A stretch of 8,331 nucleotides of DNA, taken from positions 1 through 8,331 of the forward strand of contig CADBFL010000068.1 of NCBI GenBank assembly GCA_902793875.1, in the 5' to 3' direction. The notes beneath the pieces were generated by a model. The model saw only the letters and a list, made by a program, of their open reading frames with translations. It had not been told where the DNA came from and did no database searches. Shown one piece after another: positions 5,301-8,331 of this stretch (position 1 is its first letter; each line of letters begins with the position of its first letter). The DNA is from an uncultured Eubacteriales bacterium. GTDB taxonomy: Bacteria > Bacillota > Clostridia > Peptostreptococcales > Anaerovoracaceae. The position numbers were made by a program, and so were the translations under genes.

Positions 5301-6786
5301 AGTCATAATGGTTCAGGGCACGATGTCCAATGCAGGCAAGAGCCTTATTGCAGCCGGACTGTGCCGCATATTCAGGCAGGACGGGTACAGGGCGGCCCCG
5401 TTCAAATCGCAGAACATGGCCCTCAATTCCTTCGCGACGAAGGAAGGCCTTGAGATGAGCAGGGCGCAGGCCGTCCAGGCGGAAGCTGCCGGCGTGGAGC
5501 CGCTGGTATGCATGAATCCGATACTCCTGAAGCCGACCGATGATCAGGGCTCGCAGGTGATAGTGAACGGAAAGTCCATAGGCAATATGAAGGCCCGCGA
5601 CTACTTCAGCTTCAAGACTGAGCTGATCCCGGTCATAAAAGAAGCCTTCAGAAAGCTCGAGGACAGCTTCGACATAATAGTCATTGAAGGCGCGGGATCG
5701 CCCGCCGAGATCAACCTCAGAGAGAACGACATAGTCAACATGGGCCTTGCCGGGATGGTGGACGCTCCGGTGATCCTCGTAGGGGACATAGACAGGGGCG
5801 GTGTCTTCGCGCAGCTCCTCGGCACTCTGATGCTCCTTGAGGATGACGAAAAGGAAAGAGTGAAGGGTCTCATCATAAACAAGTTCAGGGGAGACGCCTC
5901 GCTTCTCGACAGCGGAATAGAGATGCTCGAAGAAAAATGCGGGGTCCCGGTCATCGGCACCGTCCCTTATGCGGACATAAAGGTCGAAGACGAGGATTCG
6001 CTCTCGGAGAGGCTGACGGCGGACAGAAGAGGCCTTGTGGACATAGCTGCCGTAAGGCTGCCGAAGATATCCAACTTCACTGACCTCGATGTGTTCGGGC
6101 AGTATCCGGACGTATCGGTGAGATATGTCAGCGAAGCTGAAGAGCTGCGGGGCGCCGACATGATAGTGATCCCCGGCTCGAAGAGCACGATCGCCGATCT
6201 TGAGTGGATGCGCGGACAGGGCCTTGCGGATGAGATCGTAAGACTGAGCGGAGAAGGAGTGCCGGTGTTCGGCATATGCGGAGGCTACCAGATGCTCGGA
6301 ACGAAAGTGTCCGACCCGGAGGGAGTCGAAGGCGGAGGAGAAGTGAAAGGACTCGGACTGCTGCCTGTGTCGACCGTGCTTTCGGGAGTCAAGAAGACAG
6401 AGCAGTTCCGGGGGGATTTCTGTGACGCTGAGGGGATCTTTTCCGGTCTTTCGGGCCTCGGGATAGAAGGCTATGAGATACACGCCGGAAGGACATGCCG
6501 TGACAGCGGCCCGGGACGGTCTGTTTCCGGGTTTACATCCGGGGATACTGGAGTATGCTGCGGAAACATATACGGCACGTACATACACGGCATATTCGAC
6601 AACAGCGGGATAGCAGGAACTGTGGTGAAGGCTCTGGCGGACAGGAAGGGCGCGGCGCTTTCCGTCTGCGATGAGCTGAGCCGCAGGGAATTCAGGGAGA
6701 TGGAATACGACAGACTCGCGGACTTGCTGAGAGAACATCTCGACATGGACCGCATCTACTCCATGCTGAGGGAGGCTGCATTTTGA
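5293..6786 (+). CDS. cobQ: Cobyric acid synthase (glutamine-hydrolysing)
   Basis: 497 residues, full length for CobQ/CbiP, which uses ATP and glutamine to amidate four side chains of adenosylcobyrinic acid a,c-diamide, giving adenosylcobyric acid in the cytoplasm. The N-terminal synthetase domain of the dethiobiotin synthetase-like P-loop type opens with MVQGTMSNAGKS, then FKSQNMALNS and EMSRAQAVQAEAAG, all strongly conserved in the family. VIEGAGSPAEINL and DIDRGGVFAQLLGT follow. The C-terminal class I glutamine amidotransferase domain has the nucleophile Cys329 in VFGICGGYQMLG and the catalytic His432 in YIHGIFDN; GYEIHAGRT also matches. ATG 5293 overlaps the ATPase gene by 8 bp, and the stop overlaps the TTG start of cobT. 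Its presence implies that the cell makes or modifies the corrin ring at the diamide level, not only cobinamide salvage. Isoleucine is mostly ATA here. Confidence 0.98.
   Translation: MAKVIMVQGTMSNAGKSLIAAGLCRIFRQDGYRAAPFKSQNMALNSFATKEGLEMSRAQAVQAEAAGVEPLVCMNPILLKPTDDQGSQVIVNGKSIGNMKARDYFSFKTELIPVIKEAFRKLEDSFDIIVIEGAGSPAEINLRENDIVNMGLAGMVDAPVILVGDIDRGGVFAQLLGTLMLLEDDEKERVKGLIINKFRGDASLLDSGIEMLEEKCGVPVIGTVPYADIKVEDEDSLSERLTADRRGLVDIAAVRLPKISNFTDLDVFGQYPDVSVRYVSEAEELRGADMIVIPGSKSTIADLEWMRGQGLADEIVRLSGEGVPVFGICGGYQMLGTKVSDPEGVEGGGEVKGLGLLPVSTVLSGVKKTEQFRGDFCDAEGIFSGLSGLGIEGYEIHAGRTCRDSGPGRSVSGFTSGDTGVCCGNIYGTYIHGIFDNSGIAGTVVKALADRKGAALSVCDELSRREFREMEYDRLADLLREHLDMDRIYSMLREAAF
6768..6775 (+). promoter_or_regulatory. 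Strong ribosome binding site for the TTG start of cobT
   Basis: GAGGGAGG ends 7 nt before TTG 6783, inside the end of cobQ. The strong site compensates for the weak start codon and supports this start. Confidence 0.7.
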
Positions 6787-7865
6787 TAAGCACAGACGCT
6801 TTCGACATAAATACGTATGAAGAGATACTGCACAGATGGGACAGGATCGCCAAGCCCCTGGGCAGCCTCGGGCGCTTCGAGGAGATGATCGCGCGCATCG
6901 GAGCCGTGCAGGGCACAGCCGATGTGGACATATCGAAGCGCGCCGTCATCATGATGTGCGCCGACAACGGCATCGTGGAGGAAGGCATAAGCCAGTCCGG
7001 CCAGGAGGTCACCCGATCCGTGGCGGAGTGGATGGGACGCGGCGAGAGCTCGGTCTGCCGTCTGGCGGCTGTCTGCAAAGCGGATACCATCCCTGTCGAT
7101 GCGGGGATAAACATGGAAGGCTCGCCGCGCGGCGTGACAGACCGAAAGGTGATGAAGGGCACGAGGAACTTCAGAAAAGAGCCTGCCATGACAGGAGATG
7201 AGTGCATGCAGGCGATAAACGCCGGCATAGATACGGTCTGCGAATGCAGCATGGAAGGATACAGGCTGCTCGCGGCCGGCGAGATGGGCATAGGAAACAC
7301 CACGACGAGCGCGGCACTTGCCTCGGCTCTGCTCGGTCTTGATGTCGATGAGGTGACCGGCAGGGGAGCCGGACTGAGCGATGACGGACTGAAGCGCAAG
7401 AAGATGATCATACGGGAGGCTCTTGACAGATACCGCCCTGACGGGGCGGACATGAGGAGCCCTGAATACACTATGGAGATGCTGGCTGCCGTGGGAGGCC
7501 TGGATATAGCCGGGATGGCAGGGGTTTTCATCGGAGGAGCCATTTACCGCATACCGGTGGTCATAGACGGTTTCATAAGCGCGGTCGCGGCACTGGTCGC
7601 CGAAAGGCTGGCGCCGGGATGCCGCAGCTATATGCTGGCGTCGCACTGCGGCAGGGAGCCCGGCATGAAAAAGGTGCTGGAAGAGCTGGGCCTTGAACCT
7701 GTCATAGATGCCGGGCTCGCCCTCGGAGAGGGCACCGGCGCCGTCATGCTCTTCCCTCTGCTCGATGCCGCTCTTGCTCTCTACAGGGACGGTCTTGTCT
7801 TCGACGACACGGAAGTGGGGCAGTATGAGCGCTTCGAAAATAAAGAAAGGAGCGCGGCGGAGTGA
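6783..7865 (+). CDS. cobT: Nicotinate-nucleotide-dimethylbenzimidazole phosphoribosyltransferase
   Basis: 360 residues, normal CobT length. The enzyme transfers the phosphoribosyl group of nicotinate mononucleotide to a lower-ligand base such as 5,6-dimethylbenzimidazole, giving the alpha-riboside phosphate for cobamide assembly. Family motifs run in order: RWDRIAKPLGSLG near the N terminus, MMCADNGIVEEGISQS, AAGEMGIGNTTTSAAL, TGRGAGLSDDGLKRKK, SHCGREPG, and LALGEGTGAVM near the end, where Glu316 matches the catalytic glutamate of Salmonella CobT (Glu317). The start is TTG in the overlap TTGA with the cobQ stop, backed by a strong ribosome site. Starting here puts the RWDRIAKPLGSLG motif at the usual distance from the N terminus. 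The actual lower ligand cannot be told from the sequence; no bza or bluB gene is in the window. Confidence 0.98.
   Translation: MISTDAFDINTYEEILHRWDRIAKPLGSLGRFEEMIARIGAVQGTADVDISKRAVIMMCADNGIVEEGISQSGQEVTRSVAEWMGRGESSVCRLAAVCKADTIPVDAGINMEGSPRGVTDRKVMKGTRNFRKEPAMTGDECMQAINAGIDTVCECSMEGYRLLAAGEMGIGNTTTSAALASALLGLDVDEVTGRGAGLSDDGLKRKKMIIREALDRYRPDGADMRSPEYTMEMLAAVGGLDIAGMAGVFIGGAIYRIPVVIDGFISAVAALVAERLAPGCRSYMLASHCGREPGMKKVLEELGLEPVIDAGLALGEGTGAVMLFPLLDAALALYRDGLVFDDTEVGQYERFENKERSAAE
7848..7852 (+). promoter_or_regulatory. Ribosome binding site for the GTG start of the cobU-like gene
   Basis: AGGAG, within GAAAGGAG, lies 9 nt before GTG 7862 and inside the end of cobT. It supports the GTG that overlaps the cobT stop as GTGA. 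Confidence 0.6.
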
Positions 7866-8331
7866 CTGTTCTCATCATAGGATATCCTGAAAGCGGCAAG
7901 TCCGTGCTCGCCGAGAACATGGTCACGGAGATGGCCTCTCCGGGAGAACGCGTGTATCTGGCGACCATGATCCCCTGCGGCGATGAAGGAGCTTCCAGGA
8001 TAGCAAGGCACAGGAAGATGCGTGAGGGCAAGGGCTTCGAAACGATAGAAGCCCCGTTCGACGTCGCGTCCGCCATGGAAGAAAAAGGAGGCTGCGCGGA
8101 CAGGACCGTGCTTCTGGAATGCCTGTCCAACCTCGCTGCGAACGAGCTTTTCGAAAGGCATGAGAGCGCGGACGCCGCCGCGGATAAGATAGTCTCGGAC
8201 ATCGCCGGGCTGAAGGAACTCGTCCGCGATCTTGTGATCGTCAGCAATCACTATGAGATAAAAGAAGATTTCGATGAAGAGACAGTGATGTACGCGAAGA
8301 CGCTCGATGCGGTAAACGGCAGGGTCAGTGC
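7862..8331 (+). CDS. cobU: CobU-like adenosylcobinamide kinase/guanylyltransferase, 3' partial
   Basis: 156 codons are visible before the window ends; CobU is usually about 180-190 residues, so only the C-terminal end is missing. The enzyme phosphorylates adenosylcobinamide and then adds GMP to give adenosyl-GDP-cobinamide, the activated partner for cobamide synthase. Seen here: a P-loop GYPESGKS at 7-14, the YLATM strand at 32-36, SRIARHRKMR with His50, which corresponds to the guanylylated histidine of Salmonella CobU (His46), then FETIEAP, TVLLECLSNL and LVIVSN. The P-loop and the segment after LVIVSN differ from the proteobacterial type, where SNEVG is usual and SNHYE is found here. The frame starts at GTG 7862, overlapping cobT by 4 bp. 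The order cobQ-cobT-cobU supports the call. Confidence 0.88.
   Translation, partial: MTVLIIGYPESGKSVLAENMVTEMASPGERVYLATMIPCGDEGASRIARHRKMREGKGFETIEAPFDVASAMEEKGGCADRTVLLECLSNLAANELFERHESADAAADKIVSDIAGLKELVRDLVIVSNHYEIKEDFDEETVMYAKTLDAVNGRVS

Overview
The window looks like a chromosomal segment from an anaerobic Gram-positive bacterium of the class Clostridia. The reasons are two lipoprotein signal peptides with no outer-membrane genes, a surface-protein-type helical segment in front of a CbiK domain, moderately high GC with frequent ATA (Ile) and AGG/AGA (Arg) codons, TTG and GTG starts, and tightly overlapping genes. Finer taxonomy cannot be supported from the sequence. All genes are on the + strand and all concern corrinoid or tetrapyrrole metabolism.

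Region 1 (1-2075): the 3' part of a CbiK-type cobaltochelatase gene, whose start lies before the window, followed by a lipoprotein gene with two related modules. After the lipoprotein stop codon come three 21-bp tandem repeats and a strong stem-loop terminator. The chelatase carries at least 60 residues ahead of its catalytic core that resemble a surface-protein helical module, so it may be exported.

Region 2 (2076-2341): a control region holding the most unusual structure here. Four 37-bp dyads of the form TGTGTATS-N21-SATACACA, all with identical internal spacing, are arranged almost symmetrically. The last one lies inside the 5' end of the next gene. No cobalamin riboswitch is visible, although one would be expected before such an operon in Firmicutes.

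Region 3 (2274-8331): a compact operon. A substrate-binding lipoprotein, a BtuC/FecCD-type permease and a BtuD/FecE-type ATPase form a complete ABC importer. They are followed by cobyric acid synthase (CobQ/CbiP), CobT, and a CobU-like kinase/guanylyltransferase that runs off the window. The spacings are 6 bp, 3 bp, then overlaps of 8, 4 and 4 bp, which suggests co-transcription and translational coupling.

Taken together, the importer probably brings in a corrinoid or related metallo-tetrapyrrole. CobQ amidates the corrin ring, while CobU and CobT activate cobinamide and the lower-ligand base for final cobamide assembly. The first unit may act outside the membrane on the same class of compound. 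That last step is inference.
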